A DNA stretch of 64,000 nucleotides from Albitalea sp966211955 (GCA_966211955.1 CBIHOF010000018.1:57950-121949), one strand, 5' to 3'. Counted from the stretch's first letter, positions 1 to 8,207 are shown. Notes: a model not told the origin generated them from the letters alone. Numbers and translations are program-made.

Positions 1-103
1 GCTCCCAATAGCGCAGCACGTACGGCTTCACGCCGCACAAATCGCTCACTTCACCGATCGTGAAGTAACGTTTGGCTGGAATGGCGGGAAGCGCTTTCTC
101 CAT
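1..103 (-). CDS. MerR-family transcriptional regulator, N-terminal part only
   Basis: The reverse strand opens with ATG at 103 and reads into the window edge, so only the first 34 residues are present. They contain the start of a MerR winged-helix DNA-binding domain (YFTIGEVSDLCGVKPYVLRY), with the usual 'IGEV' helix-turn-helix entry and 'LRYWE'. The gene lies directly after ihfA on the same strand, the order common in Burkholderiales (pheT-ihfA-merR). The ligand cannot be inferred because the effector half is missing. Confidence 0.85.
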   Translation of the reverse strand, partial: MEKALPAIPAKRYFTIGEVSDLCGVKPYVLRYWE

Positions 104-138
104 TGAAATCAATAAGTTCCGGAGAGAAAGCTAAGACT

Positions 139-504
139 TTACTCGAACTCTTCTCCCGAAGGTATGTCGCCTTGCACGACTCCCTTTAATTTGTGACTTG
201 CGTGGAATGTGACAACGTTGCGCGCCTTGATGGGAATCGCCTCGCCGGTGCGTGGATTCCGTCCCGGCCGCGGCGCCTTGCGGCGGATGTTGAAGTTTCC
301 GAAGCCCGACATCTTGACGTCCTGGCCCGAGACCAGGGTCTGGTGAATGATGTCGAAAAAGGCTTCCACCATGTCCTTGGATTCGCGCTTGTTGAGCCCC
401 AGCCGCTCGAAAAGGAGTTCGGCCAGCTCCGCCTTGGTCAGCGTGGGCGTCTCCAGGCTGGGCAGCATCACTCGCGAGGTGGGTTGGTCCTGGTCGTCGG
501 CCAT
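139..504 (-). CDS. ihfA: Integration host factor subunit alpha
   Basis: Nucleoid protein that pairs with IhfB and bends DNA sharply at specific sites. The 121-residue product has the HU/IHF fold: the helical start 'LTKAELAELLFERLGLNKRE', the 'VKMSGFGNFNIRRK' strand and the beta-arm signature 'GRNPRTGEAIPI'. The N-terminus is about 20 residues longer than enterobacterial IHF-alpha, as often seen in Burkholderiales. Its start is 3 nt after the pheT stop, so the two are probably translated from one message, the same pheT-ihfA link as in E. coli. Confidence 0.97.
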   Translation of the reverse strand: MADDQDQPTSRVMLPSLETPTLTKAELAELLFERLGLNKRESKDMVEAFFDIIHQTLVSGQDVKMSGFGNFNIRRKAPRPGRNPRTGEAIPIKARNVVTFHASHKLKGVVQGDIPSGEEFE

Positions 505-507
505 GCG

Positions 508-2928
508 CTAGCTCCTCAGGCGCACGCCCAGGCTGCTGCCCAGGGTGTCCAGCACCTGCGTCACCGCAGCATCGATGCGCTCGTCGGTCAGCGTGTTCTC
601 GTCGTCCAGCAACTCCAGCCGCACGGCCATGCTGCGCTCACCGGCCGCAATATCGGCGGCGGGCGCGGCGGGCTTGTAGATGTCGAAGAGCTGGGCCGAC
701 CGCACGAGTGGCGACGGCGCCGAGCGGATGGCCTGCATCAGCGCTTCGTGGCTCACGCTATCGCGCGCGATGACCGCGATGTCGCGCCATACCGATTGGT
801 GACGCGGGATCGAAGAGAACACCCGAAGGTCGCGCGCCAGCAGCGCCGGCAATGCGATCTCGAACAACACGGGCGCGGTGGGCAGCTCGTAGCCCTGGCG
901 CCAGCGCGGGTGCAACTCGCCGATGAAGCCGACGGGCTGGCCATCGACTTCGATTCGCGCCGCGCGTCCAGGGTGAAGCGCAGGATGTTCTGCCGGGACA
1001 AAGCTCACCGCCTTTGGCGTGAACAGCGCCTCGACGTCACCCTTCACGTCGTAGAAGTCGACGTGGCGCTCCTTCACGCCCCACTGCAGCGCATCGGCGT
1101 TGCCGTAGGCGAGGCCACCCAGGCGCATCGGCTGGTCAATGCCTGCGACGCTGAGTTCGCCGTTGGCCACCGACGCATCGCGCTTGAACACCCGGCCAAT
1201 TTCGAACACGCGCACACGTGTCGCCTTGCGGGCGAGGTTGTAGCGCAGCACGTTCACGAGGCTGCCCATGAGGCTTGAGCGCATCACCGACAGCGGACTC
1301 GCGATCGGGTTCAGCAGCTTGATCGGATCGGCGTTGCCGGCGAGCTCGCGCTCCCAGCGCTCCTCGACGAAGCTGAAATTGATGGTCTCGACGTAATCGC
1401 GCTCGGCCACGAGGCGACGCAGCGCATGCACGCTACGCTGCGACTCGCTGCGCACGCGAGCCGTGATGGGCGCGACCGGTGCTGTGCTCGGCAGCTTGTC
1501 GTAGCCCAGCACGCGGATGACTTCCTCGATCAGGTCTTCCTCGATCTGCAGATCGAAGCGCCAGCTCGGTGGCGTCACATGCAGCACGCCCTCGCCTTCG
1601 CTGAACCGCAATCCGAGGCGCTTGAGCACTTCGGCTGCTTGCGCCTGCGTGACGGGCATGCCGATCACCTTGGCCGCTCGTGCCACACGCAGCGTGACGG
1701 GCTTGCGCTCCGGCAGGGAAACCACATGGTCGTCCATCGGGCCGGCTTCACCACCGCAGACGTCGATGATGAGCTGCGTGATGCGCTCGATGTGTTCGAC
1801 GGTCAAGGCCGGGTCCACGCCGCGCTCGAAACGGTAGCCCGCGTCGGTCGAGAAGTTGAAGCGGCGCGAGCGCCCTGCGACTGCCTCCGGCCACCAGAAG
1901 GCCGCCTCGACGTAGACATGCTTCGTGTCGTCGGACACTGCCGTCTTGTCGCCGCCCATGATGCCGGCGAGCGACTCGACCGCCTCGTCGTCAGCGATCA
2001 CGCCCACCGCCTCGTCGACCTTGATGGTGTTGCCATTCAGCAGCTTGAGGGACTCGCCCTTGCGGCCCCAGCGCACCGTGAGGCCACCGTGGATCTTGTC
2101 CAGGTCGAAGATGTGCGACGGACGGCCGTATTCGAACATCACGTAGTTCGAGATGTCCACGAGCGCGGTGACCGAGCGCTGGCCGCAGCGGGCAAGGCGA
2201 TCGACCATCCAAGCTGGCGTCAGCGCCTTCGTGTTGACGTTGCGCACCACGCGGCCGGAGAAGCGTCCGCACAGGTCGGGCGCCTCCACCTTCACGCGCA
2301 GCCTGGCGTCGTTCTTCACCGCTGCAGGCGGGAAGATCGGCTGCTTGAGCGGCGAGCCCGTGAGCGCAGAGACCTCTCGCGCAATGCTGTACACGCTCAG
2401 GCAATGCCCGAGGTTGGGCGTGAGCTTGAGCGTGAACAGTGTGTCGTCGAGCGACAGGTGACGGCGGATGTCTTCGCCGATCTTGGCACTGTCGTCGAGG
2501 ATGAGCAGACCGCTGTGATCTTCCGTCAGCTTGAGTTCGCGCGCCGAGCACAGCATGCCCTGGCTTTCCACGCCGCGAAGCTTGCCCAGCTTGATGACGA
2601 AGGGCTTGCCGTCGGCATCGTCTGCTGGCGGCAGCTCGGCGCCCACGAGCGCGCAAGGCACCTTGATGCCGACTTTCACGTTCGGCGCGCCGCACACGAT
2701 GTTCAGCGTCTGCCCGGTGCCGGCATTCACCTGGCACACGTTGAGCCTGTCCGCATTCGGATGACGCTCGACCGACAACACCTCGCCGACAACGATCTTG
2801 CTGAATGGCGGCGCGACCGGGCGCAGCTCTTCCACCTCCATGCCGGACATGGTGAGCAAGTCCGCCAGCTCGGCGGTGGTCAGGGGCGGGTTGCAGAACT
2901 CTCGCAACCAGGATTCCGGAAATTGCAT
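508..2928 (-). CDS. pheT: Phenylalanine--tRNA ligase beta subunit
   Basis: Beta chain of the alpha2-beta2 phenylalanyl-tRNA synthetase, with editing and tRNA-binding functions. The 806 residues show the expected order: an EMAP-like OB fold (about 40-150, 'VGEVLSVERHPNADRL'), the B3/B4 editing module (about 215-390), B5 (about 405-480), a synthetase-like core, and a C-terminal FDX-ACB anticodon-binding domain ending 'LGSSLGVRLRS'. Length is normal for the family. It follows pheS by 45 nt and precedes ihfA by 3 nt. Confidence 0.99.
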   Translation of the reverse strand: MQFPESWLREFCNPPLTTAELADLLTMSGMEVEELRPVAPPFSKIVVGEVLSVERHPNADRLNVCQVNAGTGQTLNIVCGAPNVKVGIKVPCALVGAELPPADDADGKPFVIKLGKLRGVESQGMLCSARELKLTEDHSGLLILDDSAKIGEDIRRHLSLDDTLFTLKLTPNLGHCLSVYSIAREVSALTGSPLKQPIFPPAAVKNDARLRVKVEAPDLCGRFSGRVVRNVNTKALTPAWMVDRLARCGQRSVTALVDISNYVMFEYGRPSHIFDLDKIHGGLTVRWGRKGESLKLLNGNTIKVDEAVGVIADDEAVESLAGIMGGDKTAVSDDTKHVYVEAAFWWPEAVAGRSRRFNFSTDAGYRFERGVDPALTVEHIERITQLIIDVCGGEAGPMDDHVVSLPERKPVTLRVARAAKVIGMPVTQAQAAEVLKRLGLRFSEGEGVLHVTPPSWRFDLQIEEDLIEEVIRVLGYDKLPSTAPVAPITARVRSESQRSVHALRRLVAERDYVETINFSFVEERWERELAGNADPIKLLNPIASPLSVMRSSLMGSLVNVLRYNLARKATRVRVFEIGRVFKRDASVANGELSVAGIDQPMRLGGLAYGNADALQWGVKERHVDFYDVKGDVEALFTPKAVSFVPAEHPALHPGRAARIEVDGQPVGFIGELHPRWRQGYELPTAPVLFEIALPALLARDLRVFSSIPRHQSVWRDIAVIARDSVSHEALMQAIRSAPSPLVRSAQLFDIYKPAAPAADIAAGERSMAVRLELLDDENTLTDERIDAAVTQVLDTLGSSLGVRLRS

Positions 2929-2973
2929 CTCGTGATCGATCCGCTTGGCTGGACTGGATGACTTGAACTGGAT

Positions 2974-4017
2974 TTACTTGAACTGCGTCAGGAACCGCAG
3001 GTCGCCGTCGAAGAACAGGCGCAGGTCGCTGATGCCGTATCGAAGCATCGCGAGGCGATCGATGCCCGAGCCGAATGCGAAGCCGATGTAGCGCTCGGGG
3101 TCGAGGCCCATGTTGCGGATGACCTGCGGATGCACCTGGCCCGAGCCGGACACTTCGAGCCAGCGGCCGGTGAGCGGGCCGCTCTCGAACATGATGTCGA
3201 TCTCGGCGCTCGGCTCGGTGAAGGGAAAGTAGCTCGGACGAAAGCGCAGCTTGAGGTCGGTGGTCTCGAAGAAGGCCTGAATGAAATTCAGGTACATCGA
3301 CTTCAAGTCCTTGAAGCTCACGTTCTCGCCAACCCACAGGCCCTCGACCTGGTGGAACATCGGCGAGTGAGTCGCGTCGCTGTCCACCCGGTAGGTGCGG
3401 CCCGGCGCGATCACGCGGATGTCGGGCATGTGATCCTGACCGGCATACTTCTTCGCGTGCGCCTGGGCGTAGCGGATCTGCATCGGCGAGGTGTGCGGAC
3501 GCAGGTTGAGCCAGCGGCCTTCAGCGTCCTTCATGTCGACGTAGAAGGTGTCCTGCATCGAACGCGCCGGATGGTTTTCCGGGTTGTTCAGCGAGGTGAA
3601 GCTCATCCAGTCGGTTTCGATCTCGGGGCCGTCAGCCACGTCGAAACCCATGGAGCCGAAGATCTGCTCGATGCGCTCCATCGTGCGGGTGATCGGGTGC
3701 ACCGCGCCCGTGCCGCGCTGGCGGCCTGGTAGCGTGACGTCGAGCGCTTCGGCCTTGAGCTGCGCCTCGAGCTCCGCGTCTGCCAGGGCCTGGCGGCGCG
3801 CGTTGAGCGCGGCCTCGACCTGCTGCTTGGCGGCGTTGATGGACGCGCCGCGGGTCTTCTTCTCCTCCGGCGGCAAGGCGCCCAGCGCCTTCAGAAGCTC
3901 GGTGAGGCGGCCGGACTTGCCGAGGAAGCGTGCCTTGGCGTTTTCCAGCTCGGCGGGCGTGGCCGCGGCCGAGAAATCGGCCTGCGCGTCTTGCACCAGT
4001 TGATCGAGGTCGTTCAT
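2974..4017 (-). CDS. pheS: Phenylalanine--tRNA ligase alpha subunit
   Basis: Catalytic chain of phenylalanyl-tRNA synthetase, which charges tRNA-Phe. I chose the ATG at 4017 (MNDLDQLVQDAQ), giving 347 residues. Upstream in-frame sequence runs through a terminator hairpin and has no ATG. Residues 1-90 form the coiled-coil tRNA-binding arm. Class II motifs follow: 'FHQVEGLWVG' (motif 2) and 'FGSGIDRLAMLRYGI' (motif 3). No good Shine-Dalgarno sequence precedes the start. Expression depends on readthrough of, or a promoter after, the hairpin at 4032-4061. Confidence 0.98.
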   Translation of the reverse strand: MNDLDQLVQDAQADFSAAATPAELENAKARFLGKSGRLTELLKALGALPPEEKKTRGASINAAKQQVEAALNARRQALADAELEAQLKAEALDVTLPGRQRGTGAVHPITRTMERIEQIFGSMGFDVADGPEIETDWMSFTSLNNPENHPARSMQDTFYVDMKDAEGRWLNLRPHTSPMQIRYAQAHAKKYAGQDHMPDIRVIAPGRTYRVDSDATHSPMFHQVEGLWVGENVSFKDLKSMYLNFIQAFFETTDLKLRFRPSYFPFTEPSAEIDIMFESGPLTGRWLEVSGSGQVHPQVIRNMGLDPERYIGFAFGSGIDRLAMLRYGISDLRLFFDGDLRFLTQFK

Positions 4018-4031
4018 CGATTCGAAAACAT

Positions 4032-4061
4032 AAAAAAAGGCCGAACAGAACGTCGGCCTTT
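4032..4061 (-). terminator. Intrinsic terminator/attenuator between rplT and pheS
   Basis: On the minus strand a perfect 9-bp stem (4053-4061 with 4036-4044, 8-nt loop) runs straight into a run of T (4038-4032). This is a textbook rho-independent terminator sitting 15 nt before the pheS ATG and about 80 nt after the rplT stop. In E. coli the same gap holds a Phe-rich leader peptide and attenuator. I looked for a Phe-rich leader here and found no ATG-started one, so the trigger for readthrough, if any, is unknown. Confidence 0.75.
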
Positions 4062-4143
4062 GAGGAGCTTGGCTCCGTCGGCGTTGCCGCCTTCGAAGCC
4101 TGCCGCGACGCCCGGCGCCTTGCGGCACCGGACGCGACGGTCA

Positions 4144-4500
4144 TCAAGCGAGCTGGGCCTTCACCTTCTCCACGATGCTGCCAAAAGCGGCAGGATCGTT
4201 GACAGCCATGTCGGCGAGAACCTTGCGGTCGATGTCGATCGACGCCTTCTTCAAGCCAGCCATGAACTTGCTGTAGGTCAGTCCCAGACCCCGGCTCGCC
4301 GCGTTGATACGGGCGATCCAGAGTTGGCGGAAAACACGCTTCTTGGTACGGCGGTCACGGTAGGCATATTGCCCGGCGCGCATGACCGCTTCCTTGGCAA
4401 TACGGAAAACATTCTTGCGACGGCCGCGGTAACCCTTGGCGAGTGCGAGAACTTTCTTGTGACGAGCGCGGGCGGTGACGCCACGTTTGACGCGAGGCAT
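4144..4500 (-). CDS. rplT: 50S ribosomal protein L20
   Basis: Early-assembly 23S rRNA-binding protein. It is 118 residues long and carries the family signature 'RRKNVFRIAKEAVMRAGQYA' followed by 'RDRRTKKRVFRQLWIARINA'. The Shine-Dalgarno AAGGAG lies before the ATG. It is preceded by rpmI with a 23-nt gap. In E. coli L20 represses translation of rpmI-rplT by binding the message. The hairpin at 4802-4831 is a candidate site for similar control here, which is inference. Confidence 0.99.
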   Translation of the reverse strand: MPRVKRGVTARARHKKVLALAKGYRGRRKNVFRIAKEAVMRAGQYAYRDRRTKKRVFRQLWIARINAASRGLGLTYSKFMAGLKKASIDIDRKVLADMAVNDPAAFGSIVEKVKAQLA

Positions 4501-4523
4501 AGATCTTCTCCTTCAGCAGTGGG

Positions 4524-4727
4524 TCAGAGGCCAGCGAAGGGCAGCATCTGTGCGATGTGGCCCATGTTGGTCTCGTGCACGGTCACAGAGCCACGCAGGT
4601 GGCGCTTGTTCTTCGTGGACTTCTTGGTGAGGATGTGGCGCTTGAACGCCTGGCCGCGCTTGACGGTGCCACCCGGACGAACGCGAAAACGCTTCTTCGC
4701 GCCGCTCTTGGTCTTCATTTTGGGCAT
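4524..4727 (-). CDS. rpmI: 50S ribosomal protein L35
   Basis: Small 67-residue large-subunit protein, starting 'MPKMKTKSGAKKRF' and containing the conserved 'AFKRHILTKKSTKNKRHLRG' block. An AGAAGGAG Shine-Dalgarno lies upstream of the ATG. It sits between infC and rplT, the universal order in proteobacteria. The 137-nt gap to infC contains a strong hairpin. Confidence 0.99.
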   Translation of the reverse strand: MPKMKTKSGAKKRFRVRPGGTVKRGQAFKRHILTKKSTKNKRHLRGSVTVHETNMGHIAQMLPFAGL

Positions 4728-4801
4728 GACTGCTCCTTCTGATTTGCGCTGCAGGCGCCGGCAAAACTCTTGCCGTCTTGTAAGCCTTCAGTCGCTTCTG
4801 G

Positions 4802-4831
4802 CAGCGGCACGGTGACCAAACCGTGCCGCTG
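4802..4831 (-). promoter_or_regulatory. Strong hairpin in the infC-rpmI gap
   Basis: A 12-bp perfect stem (4802-4813 with 4820-4831) closes a 6-nt loop. It is not followed by a T-run on the minus strand, so it is not a normal intrinsic terminator. It lies 34 nt after the infC stop and about 75 nt before rpmI, in the place where the L20-binding operator that represses rpmI-rplT translation sits in E. coli. That role is inference; RNA processing or mRNA stabilisation are alternatives. Confidence 0.5.
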
Positions 4832-4864
4832 AACTCTGTCTCGAAACCCTACTGCTTCAGAAGC

Positions 4865-5416
4865 TTACTGCTTCCGCTTGGGCGCCAGCACCATGATCAT
4901 CTGGCGGCCTTCAAGCTTGGGCATGTTCTCAACCACTGCCACATCCGCCAACTCGTCTCGGATGCGTTCCAGGAGGCGCATGCCGATGTCCTGGTGGGTG
5001 ATTTCGCGGCCTCTGTACCGCAGGGTCACCTTGCCCTTGTCGCCGTCTTCTTCGATGAAGCGGCGCAGATTGCGCATCTTGATCTGGTAGTCGCCTTCGT
5101 CCGTGCCCGGACGGAACTTGACTTCCTTGACCTCGATGACCTTTTGCTTGGACTTGGCTTCCGCTGCGCGCTTTTGCTCTTGGTACTTGAACTTGCCGTA
5201 GTCCATCAGGCGGCACACCGGGGGATCGGCCGTGGCGGCGATTTCCACCAGATCGACATCCAGTTCACCCGCCATGCGCAGGGCTTCCTGGATGGGAACG
5301 ATCCCGAGGGCTTCGTTCTCGACGCCGTTCAGGCGGACTTCCGGTGCCATGATCTCCCGGTTCAGCCGGTGCTTGCGCTCGGCGTTGGGAGTACGGCGGT
5401 CAGCAAAAGTAGCGAT
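4865..5416 (-). CDS. infC: Translation initiation factor IF-3 (ATC start)
   Basis: Binds the 30S subunit and proofreads start-codon choice. The first ATG (5350) gives only 161 residues and would cut the N-terminal domain. In-frame upstream sequence continues with conserved extension residues (ATFADRRTPNAERKHRLNRE) to an ATC codon at 5414-5416, preceded by AAAGG with 7-nt spacing. I therefore call the ATC start (183 residues). Non-AUG starts (AUU, AUC) are the known autoregulatory device of infC. Core motifs 'RLMDYGKFKYQ' and 'FRPGTDEGDYQIK' are present, and the C-terminus is 'GRQMIMVLAPKRKQ'. Confidence 0.97.
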   Translation of the reverse strand: MATFADRRTPNAERKHRLNREIMAPEVRLNGVENEALGIVPIQEALRMAGELDVDLVEIAATADPPVCRLMDYGKFKYQEQKRAAEAKSKQKVIEVKEVKFRPGTDEGDYQIKMRNLRRFIEEDGDKGKVTLRYRGREITHQDIGMRLLERIRDELADVAVVENMPKLEGRQMIMVLAPKRKQ

Positions 5417-5508
5417 GGTCTAACCTTTCAGCGGACTCCAAGGCCTTTGGAATCCAATAACGATGACTGCGCGTCCGGAGCTCTCGTCGCGTGGCTCTTG
5501 AGGAGTGA

Positions 5509-7428
5509 TCACACTTTGAGGGCGATGTCGCTGGCGATCTTCGCTTGGAAGTCTGCCAGGGGCATCACACCGAGGTCTTGATTGCCCCGGGCGCGCACGG
5601 CAACGGTCCCATTTGCCTTCTCCTTGTCGCCGACGACGAGGAGAAACGGGACCTTCTGCATTGAGTGCTCGCGGATTTTATAGTTGATTTTCTCGTTGCG
5701 CAAATCGATTTGTACTCTAAGCCCTTGTTTTTGAAGCGTTTTCACGACTTCTCGGGCGTAATCCGCTTGCGCTTCCGTGATATTCATGACCGAGACCTGA
5801 AACGGGGCCAGCCAGACGGGCATCGCACCGGCGTGCTGCTCGATCAGGATACCGATGAAACGCTCCAGGCTGCCCACGATGGCGCGGTGCAGCATGATCG
5901 GCCGATGGCGGGCGCCGTCTTCGCCGACGAACTCGGCATCCAGGCGCTCCGTCATGTTCGGATCGACCTGCATGGTGCCGCATTGCCACTGGCGGCCGAG
6001 CGCGTCCTTGAGTGTGTATTCGATCTTCGGGCCGTAGAAAGCGCCCTCGCCTTTCGCGATCTCGAACTCGCAGCCTGAGCGGCGCAGGCTCTCCATGAGC
6101 GCGTGCTCGGCCTTGTCCCACGATTCATCCGTGCCGATGCGCGCGTCCGGGCGCGTCGCCACCTTGTAGATGATCTCCGTGAAGCCGAAGTCCGCGTAGA
6201 CCTTCTGCAGCAGCTGCGTGAAGGCGGCGCATTCGTCGAGGATCTGGTCTTCCGTGCAGAAGATGTGGCCGTCGTCCTGCGTGAAGCCTCGCACCCGCAT
6301 GATGCCGTGCAGACCGCCCGTGGGCTCATTGCGGTGGCACTGGCCGAACTCGCCGTAGCGCAGCGGCAGGTCGCGGTAGCTCTTGATGCCCTGCTTGAAG
6401 ATGAGGATGTGCCCCGGGCAGTTCATCGGCTTGAGCGCGTAGTCGCGCTTCTCCGACTCCGTCGTGAACATGTTCTCGCGGTACTTGCCCCAGTGGCCCG
6501 TCTTCTCCCACAGGCCCTGGTCGAGCAGCTGCGGCCCCTTGACCTCGTTGTAGCCGTTGTCGCGGTACACGGCGCGCATGTACTGCTCCACGCCCTGCCA
6601 GATCGTCCAGCCCTTGGGGTGCCAGAACACCGTGCCGGGCGAATGCTCGTCGATGTGGAAGAGGTCGAGCTCGCGGCCGAGCTTGCGGTGGTCGCGCTTC
6701 TCGGCTTCCTCGAGCATCGTGAGGTACTTCTGCAGCTCGTCCTTTGTGGCCCAGGCCGTGCCGTAGATGCGCTGCAGCATCTCGTTGCGGTGGTCGCCGC
6801 GCCAATAGGCACCGGCCACCTTCATGAGCTTGAAGTGCTTGAGCTTGCCCGTGCTGGGCACGTGCGGGCCACGGCAGAGGTCTTCGAACTTGCCTTCGCG
6901 GTAGAGCGAGACGTCTTCGTTCGCGGGGATGCTCGCGATGATCTCGGCCTTGTAGGCCTCGCCGATGCTCTTGAAGTAGGCGACGGCCTCGTCGCGCGGC
7001 AGCACGCGGCGCTCGACCTTCTCGTCCTTCTTGGCGAGCTCCGTCATCTTGGCCTCGATGGCGGCCAGGTCTTCCGGCGTGAAGGGGCGCTTGTACGAGA
7101 AGTCGTAGAAGAAACCGTTCTCGATGACCGGACCGATCGTCACCTGCGCTTCCGGGAAGAGTTCTTTCACGGCATAGGCCAGCAAGTGGGCCGTCGAATG
7201 GCGGATGACGTCCAGGCCGTCTGCGTCCTTTTCCGTCACGATGGCAAGGGCCGTATCACGGTCGATCGTGAAGCCCGTGTCGACGACGCGGGCCGAATCA
7301 CCGTGCCCGATGCGCCCGGCAAGAGCTGCCTTGGCCAGGCCGGTTCCGATCGATTGCGCCACCTCGGCCACCGTCACGGGGCCTTCGAATTCACGTTTGG
7401 AACCGTCGGGCAATTGAATCGAGATCAT
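5509..7428 (-). CDS. thrS: Threonine--tRNA ligase
   Basis: Class II synthetase charging tRNA-Thr. The 639 residues contain an N-terminal TGS domain ('MISIQLPDGSKREFEG'), the editing SAD domain, then the zinc-binding catalytic core with 'MNCPGHILIF', 'HRNEPTGGLHGIMRVRGF' and 'MLHRAIVGSLERFIGIL' supplying the Cys and two His ligands. A C-terminal anticodon-binding domain ends 'ALKV'. The gene is preceded by a short Thr-rich ORF and an intrinsic terminator (separate entries), so transcription is probably attenuated by charged tRNA-Thr level. Confidence 0.99.
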   Translation of the reverse strand: MISIQLPDGSKREFEGPVTVAEVAQSIGTGLAKAALAGRIGHGDSARVVDTGFTIDRDTALAIVTEKDADGLDVIRHSTAHLLAYAVKELFPEAQVTIGPVIENGFFYDFSYKRPFTPEDLAAIEAKMTELAKKDEKVERRVLPRDEAVAYFKSIGEAYKAEIIASIPANEDVSLYREGKFEDLCRGPHVPSTGKLKHFKLMKVAGAYWRGDHRNEMLQRIYGTAWATKDELQKYLTMLEEAEKRDHRKLGRELDLFHIDEHSPGTVFWHPKGWTIWQGVEQYMRAVYRDNGYNEVKGPQLLDQGLWEKTGHWGKYRENMFTTESEKRDYALKPMNCPGHILIFKQGIKSYRDLPLRYGEFGQCHRNEPTGGLHGIMRVRGFTQDDGHIFCTEDQILDECAAFTQLLQKVYADFGFTEIIYKVATRPDARIGTDESWDKAEHALMESLRRSGCEFEIAKGEGAFYGPKIEYTLKDALGRQWQCGTMQVDPNMTERLDAEFVGEDGARHRPIMLHRAIVGSLERFIGILIEQHAGAMPVWLAPFQVSVMNITEAQADYAREVVKTLQKQGLRVQIDLRNEKINYKIREHSMQKVPFLLVVGDKEKANGTVAVRARGNQDLGVMPLADFQAKIASDIALKV

Positions 7429-7445
7429 GGGGGAAAGCTCCGGAG

Positions 7446-7479
7446 AAAAACAAAAAAGCGCGGGGGTGAGCCGCGCTTT
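7446..7479 (-). terminator. thrS leader terminator (attenuator)
   Basis: On the minus strand AAAGCGCGG (7479-7471) pairs perfectly with CCGCGCTTT (7463-7455) across a 7-nt loop, followed by TTTTTT, G and TTTTT (7457-7446). It ends 17 nt before the thrS ATG and starts 42 nt after the stop of the Thr-rich leader peptide. This position fits an attenuator and not the end of the previous gene, whose stop is 170 nt upstream. CCGCGG at 7512-7517 could pair with the 5' arm of the terminator as an antiterminator. Confidence 0.85.
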
Positions 7480-7521
7480 GTTCGAGGGGAAAGGATGAAA
7501 GTCGAGACGAGCCGCGGCCAG

Positions 7522-7566
7522 CTACAGCGAGGTGCTGCTGGTGGTAGTTCGCGGTGTCATAACCAT
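7522..7566 (-). CDS. Threonine-rich leader peptide of thrS
   Basis: A 14-codon ORF: MVMTPRTTTSSTSL then TAG. Five of 14 residues are Thr and four are Ser. AAAGG lies just upstream (4 nt from the first ATG, 10 nt from the second in-frame ATG at codon 3). A TACAAT -10-like hexamer at 7603-7608 would place transcription start about 30 nt before the ATG, although a matching -35 is weak. The run of Thr codons followed by an intrinsic terminator ahead of thrS is the classical ribosome-stalling attenuation layout. It is not part of any longer conserved protein. Confidence 0.8.
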   Translation of the reverse strand: MVMTPRTTTSSTSL

Positions 7567-7651
7567 GATGCCTTTCTCGCCCTTGTTTCTTGAGAAGCCG
7601 CGATTGTAAGGCAGCCGGGACAAGGGTGCCGGGCACAAGCCCGTCCCGCAT

Positions 7652-8104
7652 TCACCAGCGGTAGAGCTGGTTGTTCTCGATTCGCACCCGGTCGCCGACG
7701 CGCAGGTCATTGAGCGAGGCGTAGTCGAAGCTGCGCATGCCGCCGCGCTCCGTCTGCACGGTCACACGGTAGATGTCGTGCGCGCCGCGGTTGTTCTTCT
7801 CGATTTCGTTGCCGATGAGTGCACCCGCGACAACGCCCACGCCGGTGGCGAGGTCCTTGCGTGCGCCGTGGTCGACCTGATGGCCGAGCAGGCCGCCGAC
7901 GATGCCGCCCACTACCGCACCGCCGCCGCTGGTCTGGCTCTGGGCGCGCACGGTTTCGATGTTCTGCACGACGCCGTACTGGGTGCCCTGGTAGTGGCCG
8001 CCCTGCGAATACTGCGGCGGCGGGGCCGGCTGGCGGGTGGCGCAACCGCTGGCGAGCGTGGCGAAGATGGCAATGCCGACGGCGGCGAGGGTGGTTTTCT
8101 TCAT
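7652..8104 (-). CDS. Glycine-zipper 2TM lipoprotein (SlyB/OsmB-like)
   Basis: Predicted outer-membrane lipoprotein of 150 residues. The ATG at 8104 starts a lipoprotein signal (MKKTTLAAVGIAIFATLASG then Cys), with lipobox 'LASGC'. A low-complexity Gln/Pro linker is followed by a glycine-zipper pair of helices ('GGAVVGGIVGGLLG', 'GVGVVAGALIGNEI'), and a C-terminal beta domain ends 'RVRIENNQLYRW'. In the SlyB/Pcp family these proteins stabilise the envelope. Its stop is 86 nt before the thrS leader ATG, on the same strand. Confidence 0.88.
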   Translation of the reverse strand: MKKTTLAAVGIAIFATLASGCATRQPAPPPQYSQGGHYQGTQYGVVQNIETVRAQSQTSGGGAVVGGIVGGLLGHQVDHGARKDLATGVGVVAGALIGNEIEKNNRGAHDIYRVTVQTERGGMRSFDYASLNDLRVGDRVRIENNQLYRW

Positions 8105-8207
8105 GGACGGTCTCCTGTCGTCCCCCACCGAGGGGGCTGCAGTCACAACGCCCGAGCGCGGCGCGCCGGCCGACGGCATGCGCGAACTTTGCATCCAGCA
8201 ATACGGT

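Noticed and set aside
4062..4128. GTG-started frame upstream of pheS with FCSAFFYVF near its end as a pheM-like leader peptide
   Set aside because: The Phe codons are the terminator T-tract itself, the frame has no ATG or ribosome-binding site, and it runs in frame into pheS without a stop.
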